Shown in pieces: positions 36,105 through 44,012 of a DNA stretch of 63,746 nucleotides. The DNA is from Petrimonas sp. (GTDB lineage Bacteria; Bacteroidota; Bacteroidia; Bacteroidales; Dysgonomonadaceae), in the NCBI GenBank assembly GCA_012839475.1, contig DUNG01000001.1:1-63746 (forward strand). The letters run 5' to 3'. A program made the translations under genes and the position numbers. The notes under the pieces were generated by a model. It had not been told where the DNA came from. It did no database searches and was given only the letters and a program-made list of their open reading frames with translations. Numbering within the stretch: position 1 is the first letter of the stretch; every line of letters begins with the position of its first letter.

Positions 36105-36154
36105 TCATTCAATACAATTTTTGTGCCAAGCGGTACTAAACCCTGCTTGACTAA

Positions 36155-36184
36155 CAAAAATAGGGATCAAATGTGGAACGGCAA
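36155..36184 (-). promoter_or_regulatory. clpPX promoter (TTG-N19-TATTTTTG)
   Basis: On the minus strand TTG (36182-36184) is followed after 19 bases by TATTTTTG (36155-36162). It gives a leader of about 85 nt carrying the small hairpin at 36086-36104. Confidence 0.6.
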
Positions 36185-36199
36185 AATAAAAGGACCTTT

Positions 36200-37603
36200 T
36201 TATTGGGTCGGCTCTTCATCCTGTTCCTCCGGGGTATGCAAACGGGTATGCTCCTCCACGATTTCACCGAACTCCTTGGTGGTTACGCTCTTCTCGATCA
36301 CGGTAACGTGCTCCATCAACCATTCGATTAGCTTGCTTTCGGTGGCCTGCTCGTAGAGGGAGCGGACGGTCTCCTCCTTTTCAAGCAGCCCTTGCGCGTA
36401 GTTCTGCAGGACATCAGCAGGTAGGTTGGTCATGCCGTACTGCGCGAATTGCGCGCGGGCTACCTCTACCGCCATCGCTTCTACATCGGCTATCTCCACC
36501 TTGATGTCGTTCTCATCCACGATCTTCTGCTTGGCCACGTAAAACTTGAGGTCCTCCAGGATGGCCGGGTAATCCTCGTCCACCTCCTCGGGGGTCCGGT
36601 TTTCGTCGGTCGCCAACAACCACTTCTTCAGCTGCTCATCGGGGAAGACCACGTCGCTCATCTTCTCAACGATCTGGTCACGAGCCTCATGTATAAAGAG
36701 GTGGTCGACGTTCGGCTTGAACTGCGCGATCATCATCGCCTCTACCTTCTCCCTGAACTGCTCTTCGGAATCGGCCGCCCCCTCGCCCAGGATTTTGTCG
36801 AACAGCCCCTGGTCCAGCTCCGCCTCCTTGTAGCGGGTTACCTCCGCGATATCGAAGCGGAAATCGGAATCGATCCCTTTAATACCCTCTTTGGTGTCTT
36901 GCAGCAACGACGCTACTTCGGCCTCGTTGTTGTCGTAAGCGGTCATCGGGTTAAATACCACGTGGTCACCCACTTTGGTCCCGATGAAGCTCTTTTTCAC
37001 CGTTTCATCCTTCACGTAGGAGGGCATCAGTATCGCGTTTTCAACGACGCGGCCATCCTCCTTCGCCGCATCCCCTTCCCACTCGGTAAGGGTTCCCTTG
37101 ATGAGGTCGGTATCCACTGCCTCCTCCTCAATGGAGAGGTAGGAGCCGTAGTTTTGTTGGTATATCTGAATCTGCTTGTCGAGTAGCTCGGGTTCCATCT
37201 CGAGGGTGTAGCGGGTGACCTTCAGCTCCTCCACGGGGAGCTCGAATTCAGGCGTGAGTGCCACGTTGAAGTAAAAGGTCATCGTCTCGTCTTTCTCCAG
37301 GTCCACCCGTTTCTCTTCGCTCTCATCGGGCAGGGGTTCCCCCAGTATTTTCAGTTTGTTGTCTTGCAGGAAGCGGGCCAGCTCGTCGGTAACCAGTTTG
37401 TTCACCTCATCTGCCAGGACCGCCTTGCCGTACATCTTCTGGATGACGCTTTTGGGTACCTTCCCCTGGCGGAAACCGGGGAGTTGGGCCTTTCGGCGAA
37501 ATTGATTCAGTGACTCTTCTACTTTCCCCTGGTAATCGGCTTTTTCCAGCTCGATCACGATGGTTCCATTCACCTCGTTCGTTGTGTTCAGCGTTGACTT
37601 CAT
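36200..37603 (-). CDS. tig: Trigger factor chaperone
   Basis: The 467-residue protein has the ribosome-binding N-domain with the signature loop LPGFRQGKVPKSVIQKMYG (about residue 40), a central FKBP-like region (about 155-250) and the C-terminal arm domain, ending in an acidic tail (LHTPEEQDEEPTQ). It binds nascent chains at the ribosome exit. Its place before clpP and clpX is the conserved order. The central domain looks divergent, so prolyl-isomerase activity cannot be judged by eye. Confidence 0.93.
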   Translation of the reverse strand: MKSTLNTTNEVNGTIVIELEKADYQGKVEESLNQFRRKAQLPGFRQGKVPKSVIQKMYGKAVLADEVNKLVTDELARFLQDNKLKILGEPLPDESEEKRVDLEKDETMTFYFNVALTPEFELPVEELKVTRYTLEMEPELLDKQIQIYQQNYGSYLSIEEEAVDTDLIKGTLTEWEGDAAKEDGRVVENAILMPSYVKDETVKKSFIGTKVGDHVVFNPMTAYDNNEAEVASLLQDTKEGIKGIDSDFRFDIAEVTRYKEAELDQGLFDKILGEGAADSEEQFREKVEAMMIAQFKPNVDHLFIHEARDQIVEKMSDVVFPDEQLKKWLLATDENRTPEEVDEDYPAILEDLKFYVAKQKIVDENDIKVEIADVEAMAVEVARAQFAQYGMTNLPADVLQNYAQGLLEKEETVRSLYEQATESKLIEWLMEHVTVIEKSVTTKEFGEIVEEHTRLHTPEEQDEEPTQ

Positions 37604-37647
37604 GAGCGCACGATGATTATATTGAAAATTTTTTAGTTACAAGTGTG

Positions 37648-37677
37648 CAAAATTAGCCCTATTCTTTCAATTTGCAA
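37648..37677 (-). promoter_or_regulatory. tig promoter (TTG-N19-TAATTTTG)
   Basis: On the minus strand TTG (37675-37677) and TAATTTTG (37648-37655) are separated by 19 bases, about 45 bases upstream of the tig start. This drives the tig-clpP-clpX group. Confidence 0.65.
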
Positions 37678-37809
37678 AAAAATATTTTCCGGCCGCTCAA
37701 AGATGACGGGCCGCTCACCTTTAACAGGTTACTTCCTTGTCAATTGACTGTTCTATCCTGAACAGTAGCTGCGCAGCGGGCGGGGTGTAACCGGGCGTGC
37801 GATAAAAAG

Positions 37810-37840
37810 TTGCGTCTTTTCGATAAAGGTGGTACCTTTG
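37810..37840 (+). promoter_or_regulatory. CPBP protease gene promoter (TTG-N20-TACCTTTG)
   Basis: TTG (37810-37812) and TACCTTTG (37833-37840) are spaced by exactly 20 bases. The ATG follows only five bases after the -7 box, which predicts a leaderless or nearly leaderless mRNA. Confidence 0.7.
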
Positions 37841-37845
37841 CGAGT

Positions 37846-38724
37846 ATGAAAACGAGCTTTACCGTTCCCCCCGCTACCCGTGTACTCTACCTGTTCTTGC
37901 TGATGCTGGCCGGGTTGTTCGTTGCCGGGCTATTTCTACCGTTGCTGATACACCTGTTCGGCTTAGAGAGCGGCGGCAGAGGAGCGATATACCTGGGTAC
38001 CGTGTTGCAGTCGCTCATGGCATTTATGCTGCCTGCCTACCTCACGGTCAAGTGGAGCGGGTACCCCTTGACGAAGTACCTGAAGCTGGAGGGCGATGCA
38101 CGCTTAGGGCAACACCTTTTGTTTGGTCTCCTCGCGTTCCTGTTCTCGTACGCGCTCGTCTCCTTTTTGAACCAGTGGAACCAGGGCTTCGTGCTGCCCG
38201 AAGCGCTCAGGTCGGTGGAGGAGTGGATGCGAACGCTGGAGGACGCGGCCATGGAGACGACCATGCTGCTGCTGTCAGGCCAGGGTGTGGGGTACTTCTT
38301 GTTGAACCTGCTCATCGTGGCCGGCTTGGCCGCCCTGTCCGAAGAGCTCTTCTTCCGGGGAGCGCTTCAGCAGTTCCTGCAGGAGAAGATCCCGAACGGA
38401 CATGCCTCGGTCTGGATTACCGCGTTCATTTTTAGCGTCGTCCATTTCCAGTTCTACGGCTTTTTCCCCCGCCTCGTGCTGGGTGCCTTGCTGGGATACC
38501 TCTTCCTCTATACCCGCAACCTGTGGGTACCCATCGTGGTGCACTTCATCAACAACGCCACGGTCATCGTCCTGCATTTCTTCTGGGGCGATACCGAGTG
38601 GATGGAGGGGTTGGAGGAGGCGGAGGTGACCCCCGCGTTTGCCTTTATGGCGTTGATAAGCCTGCTGCTGACCCTGTTTCTCTTTATGAATTACCGGAGG
38701 AGGGGCGTTGATGGGGCGAGATAA
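37846..38724 (+). CDS. CPBP-family intramembrane metalloprotease
   Basis: The 292-residue protein has about eight membrane segments and the CPBP (Abi/CAAX protease) motifs: EELFFRGALQQFL (about residue 167), FSVVHFQFYGFFPRLVLG and IVVHFINNATVI, which supply the catalytic glutamates and histidines. ATG 37846 is chosen over an in-frame upstream TTG because that codon lies inside the -33 promoter box. Members cleave prenylated or other membrane proteins; the substrate is unknown here. The DUF3109 gene follows after 29 bases and is probably cotranscribed. Confidence 0.85.
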   Translation: MKTSFTVPPATRVLYLFLLMLAGLFVAGLFLPLLIHLFGLESGGRGAIYLGTVLQSLMAFMLPAYLTVKWSGYPLTKYLKLEGDARLGQHLLFGLLAFLFSYALVSFLNQWNQGFVLPEALRSVEEWMRTLEDAAMETTMLLLSGQGVGYFLLNLLIVAGLAALSEELFFRGALQQFLQEKIPNGHASVWITAFIFSVVHFQFYGFFPRLVLGALLGYLFLYTRNLWVPIVVHFINNATVIVLHFFWGDTEWMEGLEEAEVTPAFAFMALISLLLTLFLFMNYRRRGVDGAR

Positions 38725-38753
38725 CCATTGTTTTCTTATGATATGGATTTCCT

Positions 38754-39341
38754 ATGATACAGATTCAAGATACCATTTTATCTGATGAAATTTTCGAGGA
38801 GCATTTCCTTTGTGACCTTAACCTATGCAAGGGGATGTGCTGTGTGGACGGTGATTCGGGTGCTCCCATCACCCGCGAGGAGCACGCGGAGATCAAGGCC
38901 ATCCTTCCCGTTATCAAGGAGTACCTGCCCCCGGCTGCCCTCGAAGTGATAGCGACCAAGGGCATCTCGTACGTCGACTATGACGGTGAGTTGGTTACCT
39001 CGCTCGTGGAGGAGGGGAAGGAGTGTGTCTTTGCCTACCGCGATGAGAAGGGGATCTGCAAATGCTCTATCGACACGGCCTACCGGGAGGGGCGCGTAGA
39101 GGTTCAAAAGCCGATCTCCTGCCACCTCTATCCCATCCGTATTACGAAGTACCGGGATTTCACCGCTTTGAACTACCACCGTTGGTCGGTTTGCCGCTCG
39201 GCGGTTGAAAAGGGGGAGGAGGAGGGGGTGCCCCTGTACCGTTTCCTCAAGGAGCCCCTGATCCGCAGGTTTGGTAAGGAGTGGTATAGCGAGGTGCTCG
39301 TGGCGGCGGAGTTGAAGAAGGTAGCGGAGTCGACGGAATAA
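38754..39341 (+). CDS. DUF3109 family cysteine-rich protein
   Basis: The 195-residue protein matches the DUF3109 family of Bacteroidetes: CDLNLCKGMCCVDGDSGAP near the N-terminus, CVFAYRDEKGICKCSID in the middle, ISCHLYPIRI and VCRSAVEKG later. The spacing of cysteines resembles YkgJ-type metal or iron-sulfur binding proteins, so a metal-bound role is likely, but no reaction is known. It has no signal peptide. It is downstream of the CPBP protease gene on the same strand. Confidence 0.82.
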   Translation: MIQIQDTILSDEIFEEHFLCDLNLCKGMCCVDGDSGAPITREEHAEIKAILPVIKEYLPPAALEVIATKGISYVDYDGELVTSLVEEGKECVFAYRDEKGICKCSIDTAYREGRVEVQKPISCHLYPIRITKYRDFTALNYHRWSVCRSAVEKGEEEGVPLYRFLKEPLIRRFGKEWYSEVLVAAELKKVAESTE

Positions 39342-39388
39342 TCGCCTCTTTTTTCGCGTTTCCCCTTCGCAATTTGGAATCTTTATCT

Positions 39389-39396
39389 TATTTTTG
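39389..39396 (+). promoter_or_regulatory. -7 box before the TetR gene
   Basis: TATTTTTG matches TAnnTTTG. TTC at 39366-39368 lies 20 bases upstream as a near-match to the -33 TTG. The GTG start codon is at 39400, three bases after the box. Confidence 0.5.
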
Positions 39397-39399
39397 TAC

Positions 39400-39981
39400 G
39401 TGGCAATATCTAAAACAAAATGGGACTTGATAGACGTGGCTCGGCAACTTTTCGCCAGGAAAGGGGTCGAGAATACCACCATGAACGATATTGCCGAGGC
39501 GTCCGGCCGCGGTAGGCGCACCCTCTATACCTACTTTAGAAGCAAGCAGGATATTTACAAGGCGGTCATCGAGTCGGAGCTAAACGTTTTGTATGGCAGG
39601 CTCGAAGAGGTGGTCACCCGCGATATGCCGGCCGATGAGAAGCTTATCTTGTTGGCTTTTACCCGTTTGAATGCCATCAAGGAGGTGGTTACCCGTAACG
39701 GTACCCTTCGGGCTGTCTTCTTCCGGGATATCTGGGAGGTGGAGAACGTGCGGAAAGGATTCGACAAGAAAGAGATCCACTACTTGGAATCCATTTTGCA
39801 AGACGGGCAAGATAAAGGGGTGTTCCGGATAGGTAATGTCAGGAAAACGGCCGAGATCGTGCACTACGCGTTCAAGGGGCTGGAGGTACCGGTTATACGG
39901 GGCGTGCTGGGGCTCGATTACAATAAAAAGGAGGACAGGGATGTTGTCTCGAACCTTATCTTCAGGGGGTTATACCCTTAA
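39400..39981 (+). CDS. TetR/AcrR-family transcriptional regulator
   Basis: The 193-residue protein has an N-terminal TetR helix-turn-helix (WDLIDVARQLFARKGVENTTMNDIAEASGRGRRTLYTYFRSKQDIY) and a helical ligand-binding C-terminal domain. The start is GTG 39400. A TTG two codons earlier overlaps the promoter box, and the next ATG is inside the DNA-binding domain. It lies 112 bases before fabG on the same strand, so it may regulate that gene or itself. The ligand is unknown. Confidence 0.85.
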   Translation: MAISKTKWDLIDVARQLFARKGVENTTMNDIAEASGRGRRTLYTYFRSKQDIYKAVIESELNVLYGRLEEVVTRDMPADEKLILLAFTRLNAIKEVVTRNGTLRAVFFRDIWEVENVRKGFDKKEIHYLESILQDGQDKGVFRIGNVRKTAEIVHYAFKGLEVPVIRGVLGLDYNKKEDRDVVSNLIFRGLYP

Positions 39982-40093
39982 GCTAAAGCTTCGCTTTAAG
40001 GCTTGCCAAACGATCAGGTTACAAGTTCTCTTGTACTAAGTCGCAGTGAAAAATAGTCTGATTTTTTTAATTGAACAATAATAACGATTGATA

Positions 40094-40840
40094 ATGAAGT
40101 TACTAGAAGGAAAAACGGCTTTGATTACAGGCGCCGCCCGGGGTATCGGGAAAGCCATCGCCTTGAAATTCGCCGCTGAAGGAGCGGACATCGCTTTTAC
40201 CGACCTGGTGATAGATGAGGTGGGTAAGGCCACGGAGCAGGAGATTGCTTCACTGGGTGTGAAATGCAAGGGCTACGCTTCCAACGCGGCCAACTTTGAA
40301 GAGTCGCACCAGGTGGTGGAACAGGTGATGAAAGATTTTGGGCGTATTGACGTGCTGATCAACAACGCCGGTATCACGAAGGATGGGCTGATCATGCGTA
40401 TGAGCGAACAGCAGTGGGACGCGGTCATCAACGTGAACCTGAAGTCGGCCTTCAACTTCATCCATGCCGTGACCCCCGTGATGATGCGGCAGAGGTCGGG
40501 CAGTATCGTCAACATGAGCTCCGTGGTGGGCGTTTCCGGTAACGCCGGGCAAGCCAACTACTCCGCGTCAAAAGCGGGGATGATTGGCCTGGCGAAGTCC
40601 ACTGCCAAGGAGTTGGGCTCCCGTGGCATCCGTGCCAACGCCATCGCTCCGGGCTTCATCGTGACCGAGATGACCGGCCAGCTCTCAGAGGAGGTGCGCA
40701 ACGAGTGGACCAAGCAGATCCCGTTGCGCCGCGGGGGTACACCCGAAGATGTCGCCAACGCGGCCCTTTTCCTCGCGTCCGACCTCTCGTCGTACGTCAG
40801 CGGGCAGGTGATACACGTCTGCGGGGGCATGAACACGTAA
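40094..40840 (+). CDS. fabG: 3-oxoacyl-ACP reductase
   Basis: The 248-residue SDR has the NADP-binding loop ALITGAARGIGKAIAL, NNAGITKDGLIMRM, the catalytic Ser in VNMSSVVG and the YSASKAGM active-site pair (Tyr about 155, Lys about 159). The end DLSSYVSGQVIHVCGGMNT is that of FabG. It reduces 3-oxoacyl-ACP in fatty acid elongation in the cytosol. ATG 40094 is used; a TTG two codons earlier is unlikely. The stop codon region is duplicated by a 16-bp tandem repeat that forms the spacer to the next gene. Confidence 0.93.
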   Translation: MKLLEGKTALITGAARGIGKAIALKFAAEGADIAFTDLVIDEVGKATEQEIASLGVKCKGYASNAANFEESHQVVEQVMKDFGRIDVLINNAGITKDGLIMRMSEQQWDAVINVNLKSAFNFIHAVTPVMMRQRSGSIVNMSSVVGVSGNAGQANYSASKAGMIGLAKSTAKELGSRGIRANAIAPGFIVTEMTGQLSEEVRNEWTKQIPLRRGGTPEDVANAALFLASDLSSYVSGQVIHVCGGMNT

Positions 40841-40862
40841 CGCGACGAACACGTAACGCGAT
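40831..40862 (+). repeat. 16-bp tandem duplication at the fabG/pseudouridine synthase junction
   Basis: GAACACGTAACGCGAC (40831-40846) is followed directly by GAACACGTAACGCGAT (40847-40862). The first copy holds the fabG stop; the second makes the spacer and the first two bases of the next ATG. Confidence 0.85.
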
Positions 40863-41547
40863 GCCCGTTCTCTATGAAGACAACCACCTGATCGTGGTTA
40901 ACAAGTGTGCCGGCGAGCTGGTTCAAGGTGATAAGAGCGGTGATAAGCCCCTGTGTGATAGGGTGAAGGAGTACTTGAAGGAGAAGTACAACAAGCCGGG
41001 TAACGTGTTTTGCGGGGTAACGCATCGCCTCGATCGGCCGACGAGCGGTGCGGTGCTGTTTGCCAAGACGAGCAAGGCGCTCTCCCGTATGAATACCCTG
41101 TTCAGGGATGGAAAGGTCGCGAAGACCTACTGGGCCATCGTGCAGGAGTGCCCCCCCAAAGAGGAGGATTGGCTTACCCATTACCTGATCAAGAACGAGA
41201 AAACCAACAAGTCGACCGCGTTCGACAAGGAGAAGGCCCGTGCCAAAAAAGCGGTGCTCCACTACCGACTTATCGCGGCATCGCGGAATTACTACCTGCT
41301 GGAGATCGACCTTGAGACCGGTCGTCACCACCAGATACGTGTTCAGCTTGCTAAGATCGGTTGTCCTGTAAAGGGTGATCTCAAGTACGGGGCGAAGCGC
41401 TCGAACCCCGATGGGAGCATCAGCCTTCATGCCCGTTCCCTGTCCTTCACGCACCCCGTTTCAAAAGAGACGGTTTCGGTGACGGCCCCTGTCCCGGAAG
41501 ATACCCTTTGGAAATCATTCGAAGAAGCCGGTTCCATTCAGATGTAA
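40861..41547 (+). CDS. RluA-family RNA pseudouridine synthase
   Basis: The 228-residue enzyme starts MPVLYEDNHLIVVNKCAGEL and has the catalytic Asp in THRLDRPTSGAVLFAK (Asp about 58), then AKTYWAIVQ and the C-terminal LETGRHHQIRVQLAKIGCPVKGD with SLHARSLSFTHP. It lacks the S4 domain of RluD. It isomerises uridine in rRNA or tRNA; the exact site cannot be assigned. It begins 20 bases after the fabG stop, so cotranscription is likely. Confidence 0.9.
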   Translation: MPVLYEDNHLIVVNKCAGELVQGDKSGDKPLCDRVKEYLKEKYNKPGNVFCGVTHRLDRPTSGAVLFAKTSKALSRMNTLFRDGKVAKTYWAIVQECPPKEEDWLTHYLIKNEKTNKSTAFDKEKARAKKAVLHYRLIAASRNYYLLEIDLETGRHHQIRVQLAKIGCPVKGDLKYGAKRSNPDGSISLHARSLSFTHPVSKETVSVTAPVPEDTLWKSFEEAGSIQM

Positions 41548-41552
41548 GGCCA

Positions 41553-41647
41553 ATATTTCAGCGTAACATTCCGAGTAACCTTTCTCGCGAAACCTTTCTC
41601 GCGTAACGCTTTCAGTGTGATATTTTCAGTATAATATTTTTAGTACA
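41553..41647 (+). repeat. Degenerate 12-14 bp tandem array before the hexosaminidase gene
   Basis: Seven successive units can be aligned: ATATTTCAGCGTA, ACATTCCGAGTA, ACCTTTCTCGCGAA, ACCTTTCTCGCGTA, ACGCTTTCAGTGTG, ATATTTTCAGTATA and ATATTTTTAGTACA. The third and fourth are nearly identical; others share the frame A-nn-TTTC-(n)-G-(n)-GTA. The array fills almost the whole spacer between the two genes. Confidence 0.6.
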
Positions 41648-41662
41648 AAACCTAAGATTACA

Positions 41663-43945
41663 ATGCCTCTTTACTGCCATTTCAAACCCCTTTTCAAGTC
41701 CCTTTTCAAACCTCTATTTTTACTTCTTATAATCCTTCTATCTGCCTGTAATAGTGCGGGTGAAGCATCTCGGGATTCCCTGCAGCTTATCCCTATGCCC
41801 AACTCGGTTACCACCCGATCAGGATCCCTTGACGCTTCCAAAGGGTTTCGCCTGGTGACGGAAGAGTTGCCGGTGGAGGTGGCGTTTCGACTGACCGATT
41901 GGCTGAACGGTAGCCCGCTTGTCATGAGCGACGATGGGCAACCGCTGCACCTCTGTCTTTCTAACGAGGGTGAGCATGCTGACGACGGTGCCAACGAATC
42001 GTATACCCTAACGGTCGGCCGAAAGGGGGTCGAGATCAGTTCGCCTTCCGAAGTGGGACTCTTCTACGGCTTGCAGTCACTGATTCAGCTCGTGCGAAAC
42101 GGTGACCGCATCCCCTGTGTCGAGATCAACGACCAGCCCCGCTTCGCTTACAGGGGGCTTCACATCGATGTTTCCCGTCACTTCTTCCCGCTCGGTTTCC
42201 TGAAAAAACAGATCGACGCGATGGCGCACTACAAGCTCAACATGTTCCATTGGCATTTAACGGATGCCGCGGGATGGCGGCTTCAGGTAGATAGATATCC
42301 CAAGCTGACCCGCATCGCGGCGTGGCGGCCCCAGGCATCATGGAAAGAGTGGTGGGCATCGGATCGGGCCTACGTGACCGAAGGGACGCCCGGCGCCTAT
42401 GGTGGTTATTATACCAAGGAGGAGGTGGCTGAACTGATTCGGTATGCGGCCGAACGGCACGTTACCATTATCCCCGAGATCGAGATGCCCGGCCATTCCG
42501 AAGAGGTGTTGGCCGTCTACCCGAATCTCTCCTGCTTAGGTAAGCCCTATAGCGCCGGCGAGTTTTGTATTGGGAACGAGGAGACCTTCGAGTTCCTCGA
42601 GAACGTGCTGGATGAGGTGATCGAGCTCTTCCCCTCCCAATATATTCACGTTGGGGGCGACGAGGCAAGCAAGGAGCACTGGAAGCGTTGCCCCAAATGC
42701 CAGGCGCGCATAAAAGGGGAGGGACTGAAAGATGAGGCGGAGCTACAGAGCTACCTTATCCGGCGCATCGAGCAGTACCTGCACTCGAAAGGGCGTGAAC
42801 TGATTGGTTGGGACGAGATACTGGAGGGGGGTCTCGATGATAGCGCGGTGGTGATGGCCTGGAGGGGCGAGGAGATAGGGATAGAGGCTGCCCGACAGGG
42901 GTATCGGGTGATTATGACGCCCGGTGAATATGCCTATTTTGATAAGTACCAGGGGATGCCCGACAAGCAGCCGGAAGCCATCGGCGGCTTCCTGCCCATC
43001 GAGAGGGTCTACTCCTACAACCCGGTACCGGATAGCTTTAACCCCGAAGAGGCGACCCGGGTGTGGGGCGTGCAGGCCAACCTGTGGGCAGAGTATATCG
43101 AGACCGAAGCGCATATGGAGTACATGATCTGGCCCCGTTTGCTGGCGATGGCCGAAGTGGCATGGACAGCCCCGGAGCGGAAGTCGTGGGAGGATTTCCG
43201 GCAGCGGGTGAACCGCGAGATACCGATCCTGCAGGAGCGGGGCTATAACCCTTACACCCTGAGTAGGGAGCCGTTTATCACACTGTCGAGAGACACGGTG
43301 AACAGGGCGACGGCGGTGACCTTCTTTACCGAACGCTACCCCGTGGAGATAAGGTACAGCACCGATGGCTCAGAGCCCGGCATAGGTTCCGAGCGCTACA
43401 CTGACCCTATAAGGGTGACCGACTCCACGGTGGTGTCGGCCCGGCTGTTTCAAGCGGGTGAGCCGCTGGGTGACGTGGTCAGCCAACGGGTGGATTATCA
43501 CCGGGCGATTGGCAAAGAGGTGCTGTATAACACGCCTTTCAGTCGCTATTACCCCGCCGGGGGCGCGGAGGCGCTGGTGGATGGGCTACCCGGTGGACAG
43601 GCGCATGGCGATGGGCGCTGGCAGGGCTTCCTGGTCCCGGAGCTGGATATCGTGGTGAATATGGGAGAGTCGGTGGATATCTCCAAACTGCAGGTGCGCT
43701 TCTTGCATAACGCCAACGCCTGGATCTGGCTCCCGAAGGCGGTGACCTTTTCGCTCTCGGAGGATAACGAGGCGTACCGGTCTCTGGCGACCCTCACCCA
43801 TGAGGTGGAGGAGGATGCCAGCGGCACCCTTTTCCAAACGTTCGGGTGGAGTGGGGAGGCTAAAGGGCGCTATATCCGCGTTCAAGCACCCGCCATCAGG
43901 GAACGGGATGCCTGGCTCTTTATGGATGAAATCGTGGTGTGGTAA
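41663..43945 (+). CDS. GH20 beta-N-acetylhexosaminidase lipoprotein
   Basis: The 760-residue protein begins with a lipoprotein signal (LLIILLSACNS, Cys about 29) preceded by an unusual repeated FKPLFKSLFKPLF stretch. A GH20b domain (about 40-155) is followed by the GH20 barrel with HVGGDEASKEHW, where Asp 333 and Glu 334 are the catalytic pair, and KELIGWDEILEGG. A chitobiase-type C-terminal beta domain (YSTDGSEPG) and an F5/8-type sugar-binding-like end follow. It should remove terminal GlcNAc or GalNAc from glycans at the cell surface or in the periplasm. Confidence 0.92.
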   Translation: MPLYCHFKPLFKSLFKPLFLLLIILLSACNSAGEASRDSLQLIPMPNSVTTRSGSLDASKGFRLVTEELPVEVAFRLTDWLNGSPLVMSDDGQPLHLCLSNEGEHADDGANESYTLTVGRKGVEISSPSEVGLFYGLQSLIQLVRNGDRIPCVEINDQPRFAYRGLHIDVSRHFFPLGFLKKQIDAMAHYKLNMFHWHLTDAAGWRLQVDRYPKLTRIAAWRPQASWKEWWASDRAYVTEGTPGAYGGYYTKEEVAELIRYAAERHVTIIPEIEMPGHSEEVLAVYPNLSCLGKPYSAGEFCIGNEETFEFLENVLDEVIELFPSQYIHVGGDEASKEHWKRCPKCQARIKGEGLKDEAELQSYLIRRIEQYLHSKGRELIGWDEILEGGLDDSAVVMAWRGEEIGIEAARQGYRVIMTPGEYAYFDKYQGMPDKQPEAIGGFLPIERVYSYNPVPDSFNPEEATRVWGVQANLWAEYIETEAHMEYMIWPRLLAMAEVAWTAPERKSWEDFRQRVNREIPILQERGYNPYTLSREPFITLSRDTVNRATAVTFFTERYPVEIRYSTDGSEPGIGSERYTDPIRVTDSTVVSARLFQAGEPLGDVVSQRVDYHRAIGKEVLYNTPFSRYYPAGGAEALVDGLPGGQAHGDGRWQGFLVPELDIVVNMGESVDISKLQVRFLHNANAWIWLPKAVTFSLSEDNEAYRSLATLTHEVEEDASGTLFQTFGWSGEAKGRYIRVQAPAIRERDAWLFMDEIVVW

Positions 43946-43996
43946 TTAGTAATGATATTTATCAATGAAATCGGGGGCGGATAGGGAAAAAATCGT

Positions 43997-44004
43997 TATT
44001 TTTG
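43997..44004 (+). promoter_or_regulatory. -7 box before hutU
   Basis: TATTTTTG matches TAnnTTTG. The first candidate hutU ATG is eight bases later and the second 23 bases later. No TTG is seen at -33 distance. Confidence 0.45.
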
Positions 44005-44012
44005 TGAACTAA

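Noticed and set aside
39984-39998. Small hairpin after the TetR stop (TAAAGC-TTC-GCTTTA) as terminator
   Set aside because: The stem is only six pairs and no T-run follows, so it is not strong enough to list.
40705-40860. N-terminal extension of the pseudouridine synthase
   Set aside because: It would overlap fabG out of frame and has no family similarity. ATG 40861 fits the family.
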